From Buttiauxella ferragutiae (GTDB taxonomy: Bacteria > Pseudomonadota > Gammaproteobacteria > Enterobacterales > Enterobacteriaceae): a stretch of DNA of 64,000 nucleotides. Within the stretch, counting starts at the first letter, position 1; the number at the start of each line of letters is the position of its first letter. A model generated the notes under the pieces. The model was given only the letters and a program-made list of their open reading frames with translations, did not search any database and was not told the origin of the DNA. A program made the position numbers and the translations under genes. Below, piece by piece: positions 51,691 to 60,589 of this stretch. The stretch lies in assembly GCF_001654915.1 (NCBI RefSeq), contig NZ_LXEQ01000045.1; one strand, 5' to 3'.

Positions 51691-52680
51691 ATGCACAAAT
51701 TTACTAAGGCGCTAGCGGCCATCGGCATTGCGGCGGTTATGTCACAATCCGCTATCGCTGAAACCATGAAGCTCGGTTTTCTGGTGAAACAACCAGAAGA
51801 ACCCTGGTTCCAGACTGAATGGAAATTTGCCGATAAAGCCGGCAAAGATCTCGGTTTTGAAGTGATTAAAATCGCGGTTCCGGACGGCGAAAAAACCCTT
51901 AATGCTATCGACAGCCTGGCCGCCAGCGGCGCGAAAGGTTTTGTTATCTGTACGCCAGATCCAAAACTGGGTTCAGCAATTGTCGCAAAAGCGAAAAGCT
52001 ACGACATGAAAGTCATTGCCGTGGATGACCAGTTTGTCACCGCCAAAGGCGCACCGATGGACACCGTGCCGTTAGTGATGATGGCAGCGACCAAAATCGG
52101 CGAGCGCCAGGGGCAAGAGCTGTACAAAGAGATGCAGAAACGTGGCTGGGATGTGAAAGAGTCGGCGGTGATGGCGATTACAGCAGATGAACTCGACACC
52201 GCTCGCCGTCGTACCTCTGGCTCGATGGACGCTCTGAAAGCCGCCGGTTTCCCGGAAAAACAAATCTACAAAGTCCCAACTAAATCTAACGACATCCCTG
52301 GGGCATTCGATGCCGCAAACTCCATGCTGGTTCAGCACCCTGAAGTGAAACACTGGCTGATTGTCGGCATGAACGACAACACCGTGCTGGGCGGTGTGCG
52401 CGCCACTGAAGGTCAGGGCTTTAAAGCGCCAGACGTGATTGGTGTAGGTATCAATGGGGTGGATGCGATAAGCGAGCTGTCGAAGGCGCAGGCTACCGGC
52501 TTCTATGGTTCACTGCTGCCAAGCCCGGACGTTCACGGTTATAAGAGCAGCGAAATGCTCTACAACTGGGTCACTAAAGGGGCTGAACCACCGAAGTTCA
52601 CCGAAGTGACTGACGTGGTGCTGATCACGCGCGAAAACTTTAAAGAAGAGCTGGCGAAAAAAGGTCTCGGCGGTAAGTAA
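51691..52680 (+). CDS. araF: L-arabinose-binding periplasmic protein
   Basis: 329 residues, full length. Signal peptide KALAAIGIAAVMSQSAIA, then the mature start ETMKLGFLVKQPEEPWFQTEW as in AraF. Family blocks KGFVICTPDPKLGSAIV, DDQFVTAKGAPMDTVP, ADELDTARRRTSGSMDAL and GMNDNTVLGGVRATEG are all present. It captures L-arabinose in the periplasm for AraGH. First gene of araFGH, preceded by GAGCGGGAG. Confidence 0.97.
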   Translation: MHKFTKALAAIGIAAVMSQSAIAETMKLGFLVKQPEEPWFQTEWKFADKAGKDLGFEVIKIAVPDGEKTLNAIDSLAASGAKGFVICTPDPKLGSAIVAKAKSYDMKVIAVDDQFVTAKGAPMDTVPLVMMAATKIGERQGQELYKEMQKRGWDVKESAVMAITADELDTARRRTSGSMDALKAAGFPEKQIYKVPTKSNDIPGAFDAANSMLVQHPEVKHWLIVGMNDNTVLGGVRATEGQGFKAPDVIGVGINGVDAISELSKAQATGFYGSLLPSPDVHGYKSSEMLYNWVTKGAEPPKFTEVTDVVLITRENFKEELAKKGLGGK

Positions 52681-52682
52681 CG

Positions 52683-52722
52683 TTTGTGGTGGATGGTGCT
52701 TGCGCTCATCCACCCTACCCAA
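52683..52722. repeat. REP-like hairpin in the araF-araG gap
   Basis: GGTGGATG / CATCCACC arms around a TTGCGC centre form a REP-type stem-loop just after the araF stop. It probably protects the araF message and lowers araGH expression. Confidence 0.7.
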
Positions 52723-52746
52723 ATCTCACCAACGTCAACACCAACT

Positions 52747-52782
52747 GTAGGTCGGATAAGCACAAGCGTCATCCGACATTGG
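52747..52782. repeat. REP element before araG
   Basis: GTAGGTCGGATAAGC...GTCATCCGAC is the standard enterobacterial REP sequence, in the same gap as the previous hairpin, so the two form a small BIME. Confidence 0.85.
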
Positions 52783-52790
52783 GGTATGTC

Positions 52791-54305
52791 ATGCAACACC
52801 AGACACCGTATCTCTCTTTTCGTGGTATAGGCAAAACCTTCCCCGGCGTGAAAGCCTTACAGGACATCAGTTTCGACTGCTATGCCGGGCAAGTTCACTC
52901 TCTAATGGGGGAGAATGGCGCAGGAAAATCAACGCTGCTGAAAATCCTCAGCGGGAACTATGCGCCTACTGAAGGCAGCATTGTGCTGCGTGGGGAACCC
53001 GTTACCTTTGCTGATACCCCTGCGGCACTTAATGCCGGTGTCGCGATTATTTATCAGGAACTCCACCTGGTGCCGGAAATGTCGGTTGCCGAGAATATTT
53101 ACCTTGGGCAACTGCCGCATAAAGCAGGGTTTGTGAACCGCTCGCTACTCAATTACGAAGCCAAAATACAGCTTGAGCATCTGGGGCTGGATATTGACCC
53201 GAGCACGCCGCTCAAATATTTGTCTATCGGCCAGTGGCAGATGGTGGAAATCGCCAAGGCGCTGGCACGTAACGCAAAAGTTATCGCTTTTGATGAACCC
53301 ACCAGTTCGCTTTCACGTCGTGAAATCGACAATTTGTTCCGCGTGATTCGTGAATTACGCGCTGAAGGCCGCGTCATCCTTTACGTTTCGCATCGTATGG
53401 AAGAGATTTTCGCCCTCAGTGATGCGATTACCGTGTTCAAAGATGGTCGCTACGTGCGCACCTTCGATGACATGAAACAGGTCAACCATGATTCGCTGGT
53501 ACAGGCGATGGTCGGGCGTGACCTCGGTGATATTTATGGCTGGCAAGCACGCGACCATGGGGCTGAGCGTTTGCGGCTTGAGGGCGTAAAAGCTCCAGGT
53601 GTGCGCACGCCGATTTCACTTTCAGTTCGCAGTGGCGAAATCGTTGGGCTATTTGGCCTGGTCGGTGCCGGGCGTAGCGAATTAATGAAAGGGATGTTTG
53701 GCGGCACGCGCATCACGGAAGGCAAAGTGCAGATTGATGGCGAAGTTATCAACATCAATAAACCGGCGGATGCCATTCGTGCGGGCATGATGCTCTGCCC
53801 GGAAGACCGTAAAGCGGACGGTATTATTCCGGTGCACTCGGTGCGCGACAACATCAATATCAGTGCGCGGCGCAAACATATTAGTGCAGGCTGCCTGATT
53901 AATAACCGTTGGGAAACCGACAACGCCGCCTCTCACATCCGTTCCCTGAATATCAAAACCCCATCGGCTGAACAGCTGATCATGAATCTCTCTGGTGGTA
54001 ACCAACAAAAAGCGATTTTAGGGCGCTGGTTATCAGAAGAGATGAAAGTGATTCTGCTAGATGAGCCAACACGCGGCATCGACGTCGGCGCAAAACACGA
54101 AATCTACAACGTAATTTATGCGCTTGCGGCTCAAGGTGTGGCGGTGCTGTTTGCCTCCAGCGATTTGCCTGAAGTGTTAGGGCTTGCCGACCGCATCATT
54201 GTGATGCGCGAAGGGGAAATAGCCGGTGAACTGCTGCATGGCGAAGCCAATGAACAGCAAGCATTAAGCCTGGCGATGCCAAAAAACAGCGCGTCAGCCG
54301 CATGA
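52791..54305 (+). CDS. araG: L-arabinose ABC transporter ATPase
   Basis: 504 residues from the ATG at 52791, the same length as E. coli AraG; the frame extends further left through the REP region but that part is not coding. Two ABC domains: first Walker A GENGAGKST with LSIGQWQMVEIAKAL and VIAFDEPTSSLS; second domain with GLVGAGRSE, LSGGNQQKAILGRWL and VILLDEPTRGIDVGA. The degenerate second Walker A is normal for this family. It overlaps the in-frame ATG upstream of araH. Confidence 0.97.
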   Translation: MQHQTPYLSFRGIGKTFPGVKALQDISFDCYAGQVHSLMGENGAGKSTLLKILSGNYAPTEGSIVLRGEPVTFADTPAALNAGVAIIYQELHLVPEMSVAENIYLGQLPHKAGFVNRSLLNYEAKIQLEHLGLDIDPSTPLKYLSIGQWQMVEIAKALARNAKVIAFDEPTSSLSRREIDNLFRVIRELRAEGRVILYVSHRMEEIFALSDAITVFKDGRYVRTFDDMKQVNHDSLVQAMVGRDLGDIYGWQARDHGAERLRLEGVKAPGVRTPISLSVRSGEIVGLFGLVGAGRSELMKGMFGGTRITEGKVQIDGEVININKPADAIRAGMMLCPEDRKADGIIPVHSVRDNINISARRKHISAGCLINNRWETDNAASHIRSLNIKTPSAEQLIMNLSGGNQQKAILGRWLSEEMKVILLDEPTRGIDVGAKHEIYNVIYALAAQGVAVLFASSDLPEVLGLADRIIVMREGEIAGELLHGEANEQQALSLAMPKNSASAA

Positions 54306-54319
54306 GTAAGGAGAGAAAA

Positions 54320-55339
54320 ATGTCTGCATTGACTCCATCATCAACGAAAGCATCATCAACCAATGCCTCGTCGGGCGATAGCAAGAAAAAGTCGTCTTTA
54401 AGTCTTGGGCGCATCTGGGACAACTACGGCATGCTGGTGGTGTTCGCGGTGCTGTTTATCGCCTGCGCCATCTTTGTGCCAAACTTCTCTTCTTTTGTGA
54501 ACATGAAAGGGTTGGGATTAGCCATTTCGATGTCGGGAATGGTGGCGTGTGGCATGTTGTTCTGCCTGGCATCCGGTGATTTTGACTTGTCTGTTGCGTC
54601 TGTGATTGCCTGTGCGGGCGTCACCACGGCGGTGGTCATCAACCTGACTGAAAGCCTGTGGATTGGCGTGGCGGCTGGGCTGTTGCTTGGCGTATTAAGC
54701 GGCCTGGTTAACGGTTTTGTCATCGCCAGACTGAAAATCAACGCCCTGATTACCACCCTTGCCACCATGCAGATTGTGCGCGGACTCGCGTACATTATTT
54801 CTGATGGTAAAGCGGTCGGCATTGAAGATGAGCGCTTCTTTACGCTGGGTTATGCCAACTGGTTGGGGTTGCCTGCACCAATCTGGCTGACGGTCGGTTG
54901 CCTGATAATCTTCGGTTTCTTACTCAATAAAACCACGTTTGGCCGCAACACGCTGGCGATTGGCGGTAATGAAGAAGCGGCGCGTCTTGCAGGTGTTCCT
55001 GTGGTGCGCACCAAAATCATTATCTTCATTCTTTCTGGCTTAGTCTCGGCTGCTGCAGGGATAATACTGGCTTCGCGTATGACCAGCGGCCAGCCAATGA
55101 CCTCTATTGGCTACGAACTGATTGTGATTTCTGCCTGCGTATTGGGTGGCGTATCGCTGAAAGGGGGGATTGGCAAAATTTCCTACGTGATTGCCGGTAT
55201 CTTGATTCTCGGCACCGTAGAAAACGCCATGAACTTATTGAATATTTCACCATTCTCGCAGTATGTGGTGCGCGGTCTGATCCTGTTAGCAGCGGTTATC
55301 TTTGACCGTTACAAACAGAAAGCGAAACGCACGGTATAA
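54320..55339 (+). CDS. araH: L-arabinose ABC transporter permease
   Basis: 339 residues from the ATG at 54320, preceded by AAGGAGAGAAAA; an in-frame ATG at 54302 overlaps araG and lacks a ribosome site. After a Ser/Thr-rich N-terminus the sequence follows AraH: SLGRIWDNYGMLVVFAVLFIACAIFVPNF, then CLASGDFDLSVASVIACAGV and GGNEEAARLAGVPVVRTKI (coupling loop). About ten membrane segments. Confidence 0.96.
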   Translation: MSALTPSSTKASSTNASSGDSKKKSSLSLGRIWDNYGMLVVFAVLFIACAIFVPNFSSFVNMKGLGLAISMSGMVACGMLFCLASGDFDLSVASVIACAGVTTAVVINLTESLWIGVAAGLLLGVLSGLVNGFVIARLKINALITTLATMQIVRGLAYIISDGKAVGIEDERFFTLGYANWLGLPAPIWLTVGCLIIFGFLLNKTTFGRNTLAIGGNEEAARLAGVPVVRTKIIIFILSGLVSAAAGIILASRMTSGQPMTSIGYELIVISACVLGGVSLKGGIGKISYVIAGILILGTVENAMNLLNISPFSQYVVRGLILLAAVIFDRYKQKAKRTV

Positions 55340-55360
55340 ATACCTGGCCTCGCAGAAAAG

Positions 55361-55402
55361 TCATCCGGTGGATTAGCGTAAGCGACATCCACCAGTTTTT
55401 TA
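55361..55402 (+). terminator. REP-like terminator after araH
   Basis: GGTGGAT / ATCCACC arms around TAGCGTAAGCGAC, followed by AGTTTTTTAA, 27 bases after the araH stop. Confidence 0.7.
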
Positions 55403-55533
55403 ATGTGACATCACTTCACTTATCAGTATTTCCGTCCAGAAACTAATGCAAACCAAGAGGTGAATCACTGAAATAGTCACGCTGCTAAAGTATAGTTGGC
55501 GGCGTTGAAATTCGGCCTCAAGGAGATGAGCCA

Positions 55534-56799
55534 ATGAGCAGTGATGTAAACTACACCAGCAGTAAAGTACGTGTTCCTGAAAATCGTAAGTTTGATACCA
55601 CTTGGGTATTAAGTCTGTTCGGAACCGCCGTCGGGGCAGGGGTGTTGTTCTTGCCAATCAACGCCGGAATGGGCGGATTTTGGCCGCTAGTCGCCCTCGC
55701 GGTGATTGTTGGGCCGATGACCTGGCTTGCACACCGTGGCCTTGCACGTTTTGTTTTATCCTCACGTAACCCTGGCAGCGACATCACCGAAGTGGTGGAA
55801 GAGCATTTCGGCGCTAAAGCGGGCATCTTAATTACACTGCTCTATTTCTTCGCCATCTACCCAATTCTGCTGATCTACGGCGTGGGCATCACCAATACCA
55901 TTGATTCTCTGATGGTTAACCAATTGGGAATGGCGTCTCCACCGCGAGCTATTTTGTCGATTGTGCTGATTGTCGCGCTGATGGCGGTAATGTTGACCAG
56001 CGAACGTGTGATGCTGAAAATCACCGAACTGATGGTTTACCCGTTAGTGGGTATTTTACTGTTCCTCTCACTCTATTTGATTCCTCACTGGAATACTGCT
56101 GCGCTGTCGCAGATGCCAAGTGCTATCGATTTCACCAGCACCATGTGGCTGACCATTCCGGTGCTGGTGTTTGCTTTCAACCACTCTCCGGCTATCTCCT
56201 CGTTTGCGCTGTCACAGCGCCGTGAATATGGCAATCACGCGGATGAAAAATCCAGCCAGACATTGCGTAAAACCTCGACGATCCTGCTGGCATTTGTCAT
56301 GTTGTTCGTCTTTAGCTGTGTTCTGAGCGTGACGCCTGCGGATTTGCTGGCAGCAAAACAGCAAAATATTTCGATGCTGAGCTTCCTGGCGAACAAATTC
56401 GATAACCCGTTAATCTCCATCTTTGGCCCACTGGTGGCGATTCTGGCGATTTCCAGTTCCTTCTTCGGTCACTACCTGGGCGCGCGTGAAGGTCTGCATG
56501 GTCTGGTTAAGAAAATTGCTCGCCACAACGGCAAGCGTTTTGATGACCGCAAACTGAATAAAGCGATTGCGCTGTTCTTCCTGCTGAGCCTGTGGCTGGT
56601 GGCAACACTGAACCCAAGCATCCTTGGCATGATTGAATCGTTGGGCGGCCCAATCATCGCGATGATCCTGTTTATCATGCCGATGTACGCTATCCACAAA
56701 GTGCCGGCACTGGCGAAATTCCGTGGCAAAGCGAGCAATGTGTTCGTTACGGTCATGGGGCTGGTGGCTATTTCAGGCCTGATCGCCAGCTTCTTCTAA
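55534..56799 (+). CDS. SdaC-family serine/threonine-type amino-acid permease
   Basis: 421 residues, 11 membrane segments, hydroxy/aromatic amino acid permease (HAAAP) family. LSLFGTAVGAGVLFLPINAG, RNPGSDITEVVEEHFG, YFFAIYPILLIYGVGITNT, FAFNHSPAISSFAL and NPSILGMIESLGGPIIAMILFIMPMYAIHKVPAL align with SdaC nearly throughout, though the sequence is clearly not SdaC itself. It should import serine or a related amino acid with protons. In E. coli no gene of this kind lies between araH and otsB. Ribosome site AAGGAG; own terminator. Confidence 0.9.
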   Translation: MSSDVNYTSSKVRVPENRKFDTTWVLSLFGTAVGAGVLFLPINAGMGGFWPLVALAVIVGPMTWLAHRGLARFVLSSRNPGSDITEVVEEHFGAKAGILITLLYFFAIYPILLIYGVGITNTIDSLMVNQLGMASPPRAILSIVLIVALMAVMLTSERVMLKITELMVYPLVGILLFLSLYLIPHWNTAALSQMPSAIDFTSTMWLTIPVLVFAFNHSPAISSFALSQRREYGNHADEKSSQTLRKTSTILLAFVMLFVFSCVLSVTPADLLAAKQQNISMLSFLANKFDNPLISIFGPLVAILAISSSFFGHYLGAREGLHGLVKKIARHNGKRFDDRKLNKAIALFFLLSLWLVATLNPSILGMIESLGGPIIAMILFIMPMYAIHKVPALAKFRGKASNVFVTVMGLVAISGLIASFF

Positions 56800-56816
56800 T
56801 CTCTGCCATACCATGA

Positions 56817-56847
56817 CACCAGGCTGCATGCAGCCTGGTGATTTATC
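56817..56847 (+). terminator. terminator after the SdaC-like gene
   Basis: A 24-base perfect palindrome with arms CACCAGGCTGCA and TGCAGCCTGGTG, followed by ATTTATCC, 17 bases after the stop codon. Confidence 0.8.
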
Positions 56848-56855
56848 CTGGAAAA

Positions 56856-56883
56856 TTGCGACACCCGTCACCCTGTCTATACT
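56856..56883 (+). promoter_or_regulatory. sigma-S-type promoter of otsBA
   Basis: TTGCGA (56856-56861), a 16-base spacer and C-TATACT (56877-56883), with the -13 C favoured by RpoS. Start near 56890. E. coli otsBA is RpoS-dependent, in agreement. Confidence 0.65.
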
Positions 56884-56952
56884 TACATGGCTAATCATCA
56901 TCTCTCGTTACCGTTACGGTGGCGAGATTAACCATGTAAGGAGGAGCCGCTG

Positions 56953-57756
56953 GTGGCTGAAGTCTCATCTGTACCGCCTCTACTTTCAGGAAACCTTGCC
57001 TTTTTCTTTGACCTCGATGGCACGCTAGCAGAAATCAAACCGCACCCGGATCAAGTCTACATTCCGGCCGCTGTGCGGACGTTACTGCAAAAAATGTCCG
57101 TGATGAGCAACGGGGCACTGGCATTGATTTCAGGGCGCTCAATGTCCGAGCTCGATAGGCTCGCGACACCCTTTCACTTCCCGCTTGCGGGCGTGCATGG
57201 GGCTGAACGCCGTGACATCAATGATAAAACCCATGTTGTGACCCTACCTGAGCCGGTCGTAAACGCGCTCCAGCAGCAATTAAGTGAAGCACTCCTGCCG
57301 TTTCCGGGCACAGAGATTGAAGCCAAAGGCATGGCCTTTGCGCTGCATTACCGCCACGCACCGGAGGCCGCCGATGCCATTTTAGAACTGGCGAAATCGA
57401 TGACGTTACGCTATCCCGAACTGGCATTACAGCCAGGGAAATGTGTGGTGGAGTTAAAACCGCTGGGCATCGACAAAGGGGCCGCGATACGCGCATTTAT
57501 GCAGGAAGCGCCTTTTGCCGGGCGCACCCCGATATTTATTGGTGACGACCTTACGGACGAGGCGGGATTTAAACAGGTCAATGCCCTTGGCGGGCTGACC
57601 ATCAAAGTCGGTGCGGGCGTGACAAGTGCCCATTACCGACTGGCAAATGTGCGCATGGTTTATCACTGGCTTGGAAAATTAACGCATTACATAGAACAAC
57701 AAAAGTCAGACATTTTACGGGGAGAAGATTATGAGCCGCTTAGTGGTAGTCTCTAA
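56953..57756 (+). CDS. otsB: trehalose-6-phosphate phosphatase
   Basis: 267 residues from a GTG start with AAGGAGG nine bases upstream; E. coli otsB also uses GTG. HAD-superfamily motifs: FFFDLDGTLAEIKPHPDQV (motif I, nucleophile Asp near 20), LALISGRSMSELD (motif II), GKCVVELKPLGIDKG (motif III Lys) and FIGDDLTDEAGF (motif IV). It removes phosphate from trehalose-6-phosphate, the last step of osmoprotectant trehalose synthesis. Overlaps otsA by 26 bases. Confidence 0.96.
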   Translation: MAEVSSVPPLLSGNLAFFFDLDGTLAEIKPHPDQVYIPAAVRTLLQKMSVMSNGALALISGRSMSELDRLATPFHFPLAGVHGAERRDINDKTHVVTLPEPVVNALQQQLSEALLPFPGTEIEAKGMAFALHYRHAPEAADAILELAKSMTLRYPELALQPGKCVVELKPLGIDKGAAIRAFMQEAPFAGRTPIFIGDDLTDEAGFKQVNALGGLTIKVGAGVTSAHYRLANVRMVYHWLGKLTHYIEQQKSDILRGEDYEPLSGSL

Positions 57757-59155
57757 TCGCATTGCGCCGCCGGACGATAAAAAAACCAGTGCCGGTGGCC
57801 TGGCGGTGGGAATTTTAGGCGCGTTAAAAACGGCGGGTGGATTATGGTTTGGCTGGAGCGGTGAAGTGGGAGACCCCGATGCTGCTTTAAAAAAGACCAA
57901 ACGAGGTAACATTACCTGGGCGTCATTCAATCTGAGCCAACAAGATTACGAAAGCTATTATCTACAATTCTCGAATGCGGTACTTTGGCCAGCGTTTCAT
58001 TATCGTTTGGATCTGGTCGATTTCCAGCGAGAAGCCTGGGAAGGATATCAACGGGTCAATACTCTGCTGGCCAGCAAACTCAAGCCGCTGCTGGAGAATG
58101 ACGACATTCTGTGGGTGCACGACTACCATTTGCTGCCTTTTGCCGCCGAATGCCGCAAACAGGGGCTCGATCATCGTATTGGTTTCTTCTTACACATTCC
58201 ATTCCCAACCCCTGAAATATTCAACGCGCTGCCGCCGCATGGCGAGCTGATTGAGGCGTTGTGTGAATACGATTTGCTGGGCTTCCAGACTGAAAACGAT
58301 CGTCAGGCTTTCCTCGATTGTGTTGCCACCCAGACGCGTCTGGAAAATAAAGGTAAGAACCAGCATCAAGCGTTTGGCAATAGCTTCCGCACCGAGGTTT
58401 ACCCGATAGGCATTGAGCCGCAAGAGATCAAAAAGAGCGCCGAGGGGCCGCTGCCACCAAAACTCGCACAACTCAAAGCCGAACTGGGGAGCATCAAAAA
58501 CATCTTCTCTGTAGAGCGACTGGACTACTCCAAAGGGCTGCCGGAACGCTTCCTCGCTTTTGAAGCTTTGCTGGAAAACTACCCGCAGCACCACGGCAAA
58601 ATTCGTTATACGCAAATTGCGCCGACGTCGCGCGGCGATGTTCAGGCGTACCAGGATATTCGTCATCAACTGGAAACGGAAGCAGGACGCATTAATGGTA
58701 AATACGGGCAACTGGGCTGGACGCCGCTGTATTATCTGAACCAGCACTTTGACCGCAAACTGGTGATGAAAGTGTTCCGACATGCCGATGTCGGTTTAGT
58801 AACGCCGCTGCGTGACGGCATGAACCTGGTGGCAAAAGAGTACGTGGCGGCACAAGACCCGGCTAATCCAGGGGTATTGGTGCTGTCGAAATTTGCTGGC
58901 GCGGCGAATGAATTATCGTCCGCTCTCATTGTTAACCCATATGACCGCGATGATGTTGCCGCGGCACTGGATCGCGCATTAACCATGCCGCTTGCTGAGC
59001 GAATATCACGCCACAGTGAAATGATGGCGGTGATTGAAAAGAATGACATTCATCGCTGGCAGCAGAGGTTTATTGACGACCTAAAGAAGGCCGTGCAGCG
59101 TTGCGATGAATCAAATTTGGATAAGAAGGTGGCGACGTTTCCGAAGCTGGCGTGA
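57731..59155 (+). CDS. otsA: trehalose-6-phosphate synthase
   Basis: 474 residues, the E. coli length, GT20 family. MSRLVVVSNRIAPP then SAGGLAVGILGALK with the UDP-glucose loop, WVHDYHLLPFAAECRK, FFLHIPFPTPEIF, VERLDYSKGLPERFLAFE and DGMNLVAKEYVAAQ (active-site loop near 363). It joins UDP-glucose and glucose-6-phosphate. The C-terminus KVATFPKLA matches E. coli exactly. Start inside otsB. Confidence 0.98.
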   Translation: MSRLVVVSNRIAPPDDKKTSAGGLAVGILGALKTAGGLWFGWSGEVGDPDAALKKTKRGNITWASFNLSQQDYESYYLQFSNAVLWPAFHYRLDLVDFQREAWEGYQRVNTLLASKLKPLLENDDILWVHDYHLLPFAAECRKQGLDHRIGFFLHIPFPTPEIFNALPPHGELIEALCEYDLLGFQTENDRQAFLDCVATQTRLENKGKNQHQAFGNSFRTEVYPIGIEPQEIKKSAEGPLPPKLAQLKAELGSIKNIFSVERLDYSKGLPERFLAFEALLENYPQHHGKIRYTQIAPTSRGDVQAYQDIRHQLETEAGRINGKYGQLGWTPLYYLNQHFDRKLVMKVFRHADVGLVTPLRDGMNLVAKEYVAAQDPANPGVLVLSKFAGAANELSSALIVNPYDRDDVAAALDRALTMPLAERISRHSEMMAVIEKNDIHRWQQRFIDDLKKAVQRCDESNLDKKVATFPKLA

Positions 59156-59173
59156 TTTCCGCGCCAACTTGTT

Positions 59174-59207
59174 TTGTCGGATGACGCTCACGCTTATCCG
59201 ACCTACG
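59174..59207. repeat. REP element after otsA
   Basis: TGTCGGATGACGC...GCTTATCCGACCTACG is a standard REP sequence, 18 bases after the otsA stop. Confidence 0.85.
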
Positions 59208-59287
59208 ATTTCTGGGGCAATTTATACCGGGAACAAGGTCAAAACCGGTTCGGTGTGGTCTTTATCCTTTGATGTTGACCTTTGGTT

Positions 59288-59435
59288 CCGGCTTCAATCG
59301 CCTCCATTTTGGCTCCAGGTGGCAGGGTCCAGTCGTCGGGAACGACTGGAGGGCGCGATCGTCGGGAACGAATCGCAACCGACCCTGACACGGAGGCAAA
59401 CTGGAGGTTTACCGCTTGCGGCGATTGATTTGCCG
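59288..59435. repeat. branched palindromic element, about 148 bp
   Basis: Outer arms CCGGC..CAATCGCC (59288-59302) and GGCGATTG..GCCGG (59420-59435) pair. Further in, CCTCCA / TGGAGG and CAGGGT (59323-59328) / ACCCTG (59382-59387) continue the stem. Between them stand two small hairpins with the same CGTCGGGAACG apex: 59329-59349 (8-bp stem) and 59355-59376 (8-bp stem with one bulge). As DNA this is a cruciform, as RNA a three-way junction. No coding frame of merit covers it. Not a REP. Confidence 0.65.
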
Positions 59436-59446
59436 GACGCCGGGAT

Positions 59447-59476
59447 TATCAAGGGGTTGGCGTTAACCCCTTGATA
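59447..59476. terminator. 12-bp perfect hairpin
   Basis: TATCAAGGGGTT / AACCCCTTGATA with a six-base loop. It lacks a T run on either strand, so it may be a transcript-end stabiliser rather than a true terminator for otsA or uspC. Confidence 0.5.
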
Positions 59477-59540
59477 CGTTCACCGTTCATTGAGCTATAA
59501 GAGAAAGAAGATTTACGGGTGAACGGAAAATCACGGACTG

Positions 59541-59566
59541 CCATAAACATTAGCCATAAACATTAA
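59541..59566. repeat. 13-bp tandem repeat at the uspC end
   Basis: CCATAAACATTAG is followed at once by CCATAAACATTAA; the second copy includes the uspC stop codon. Confidence 0.7.
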
Positions 59567-59988
59567 GTGCCCAATGGCACCAACAACACATCCACCTTGC
59601 TTGACTCGACTACCGCCTTCGCGGAGCAAATTATCTTGCTGAAAAAGGTTTGATTGTGGTTGCCGCAAATCACTAAATCTACCGATCTCTGGTTACAGAT
59701 TGCCAAAATATGCTCACTTAATTCGCCCGTAGCAATAACAGTATTAGCAATGGGGTAATTAGCTTTTTCGAGCAGTTCATCAATAAAGATCTGCGTCTCT
59801 TCAAGCATTAATTCCCGTAAGTTTTCAAGCATAGGCGCGGCGAATTGATTATAGAGTTCGGGTTCCGAGGCGAGTGTAATTAAAGTGATTTTCCCATTAA
59901 CTGGCCGGGCAATAGAAACTGCCCGGGCGACCAGCAAATGGCTTTCAGGACTGACAGCGACAGCAACCAGTATATGTTTGTAACTCAT
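59563..59988 (-). CDS. uspC: universal stress protein C
   Basis: 141 residues, the UspC length. SYKHILVAVAVSPESHLLVARAVSIARPVNGKITLI at the start, TVIATGELSEHILAIC and the nucleotide-loop region DLVICGNHNQTFFSKIICSAKAVVESSKVDVLLVPL at the end. UspC helps survival under salt and UV stress and affects motility in E. coli. Ribosome site AGGAGGT. It sits between otsA and flhD as in E. coli, divergent from flhDC. Confidence 0.95.
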   Translation of the reverse strand: MSYKHILVAVAVSPESHLLVARAVSIARPVNGKITLITLASEPELYNQFAAPMLENLRELMLEETQIFIDELLEKANYPIANTVIATGELSEHILAICNQRSVDLVICGNHNQTFFSKIICSAKAVVESSKVDVLLVPLGT

Positions 59989-60535
59989 TACAACCTCCTG
60001 TTGCCTGAGAACCAGACGGTTAACATCTTCCTATATCAATCTACGTTATTGCGCAAGTATAGTAACCACAGGAACTGTGAGCCTGCTCAAGAAAATTCAT
60101 AAATAACGCTAATGTAAAATAGTTGTAATGAGAATGTGAAGTATAAATTGCTCGTTTTACCATCAAACTTTTGTATTATTTTTTCTGGTTACTATGCCGC
60201 TCCAATTCAATAGCGAATGACTTCTTTTTCTTAGGCAAAATAATGTCTTACAAGGTGTTACATGCTGAAAGTAGGATTTTTATTAGTGTATTCGTTGGTC
60301 TAATTGAAAATGCGAGATAAATCACACAGATAAGATAATTCCTGACCGTGTTATTGCTCGTAAGTCATAGGGTTGTTAGCGCGAAGATAAGGTTTTTCCA
60401 GATAAACGTAACGGATATACCGAGTTTGTTTATAAAACATTCAAATGGAAAGTCTCACTGATGTTTTAGTGGGATGCATACAGTAAATATATGTGATCTC
60501 CATCACATAAACTTGAAAATTCAACGACCCCCGCA
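59989..60535. promoter_or_regulatory. long flhDC/uspC control region
   Basis: About 550 bases of AT-rich DNA upstream of the flhDC core promoter, as is usual for this heavily regulated operon. No gene seen. It contains a CRP site (listed separately) and a RcsAB-like sequence, TAAGATAATTCCTG at 60331-60344, close to the consensus TAAGAATATTCCTA. Confidence 0.5.
60492..60507 (+). promoter_or_regulatory. CRP site of flhDC
   Basis: TGTGATCTCCATCACA, full consensus in both half-sites. Its centre is about 72 bases before the predicted start near 60571, the spacing known for CRP activation of E. coli flhDC. Confidence 0.88.
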
Positions 60536-60564
60536 TTGTATGTCTAAAGGGCTACGAGTAGAGT
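60536..60564 (+). promoter_or_regulatory. flhDC core promoter
   Basis: TTGTAT (60536-60541), 17-base spacer, TAGAGT (60559-60564). The implied start near 60571 fits both the CRP site upstream and the RcsAB box just downstream, and leaves a leader of about 220 nt. Confidence 0.65.
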
Positions 60565-60575
60565 TTGCGCGGAAT

Positions 60576-60589
60576 TAGGAAAAATCTTA
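60576..60589. promoter_or_regulatory. RcsAB box of flhDC
   Basis: TAGGAAAAATCTTA is, from memory, the same 14-base RcsAB box found just downstream of the flhDC start in E. coli, where RcsB represses flagella. Confidence 0.88.

Noticed and set aside
58190..58783. 197-codon open frame on the minus strand inside otsA
   Set aside because: It lies entirely antisense to a clearly conserved OtsA; long mirror frames arise from codon bias.
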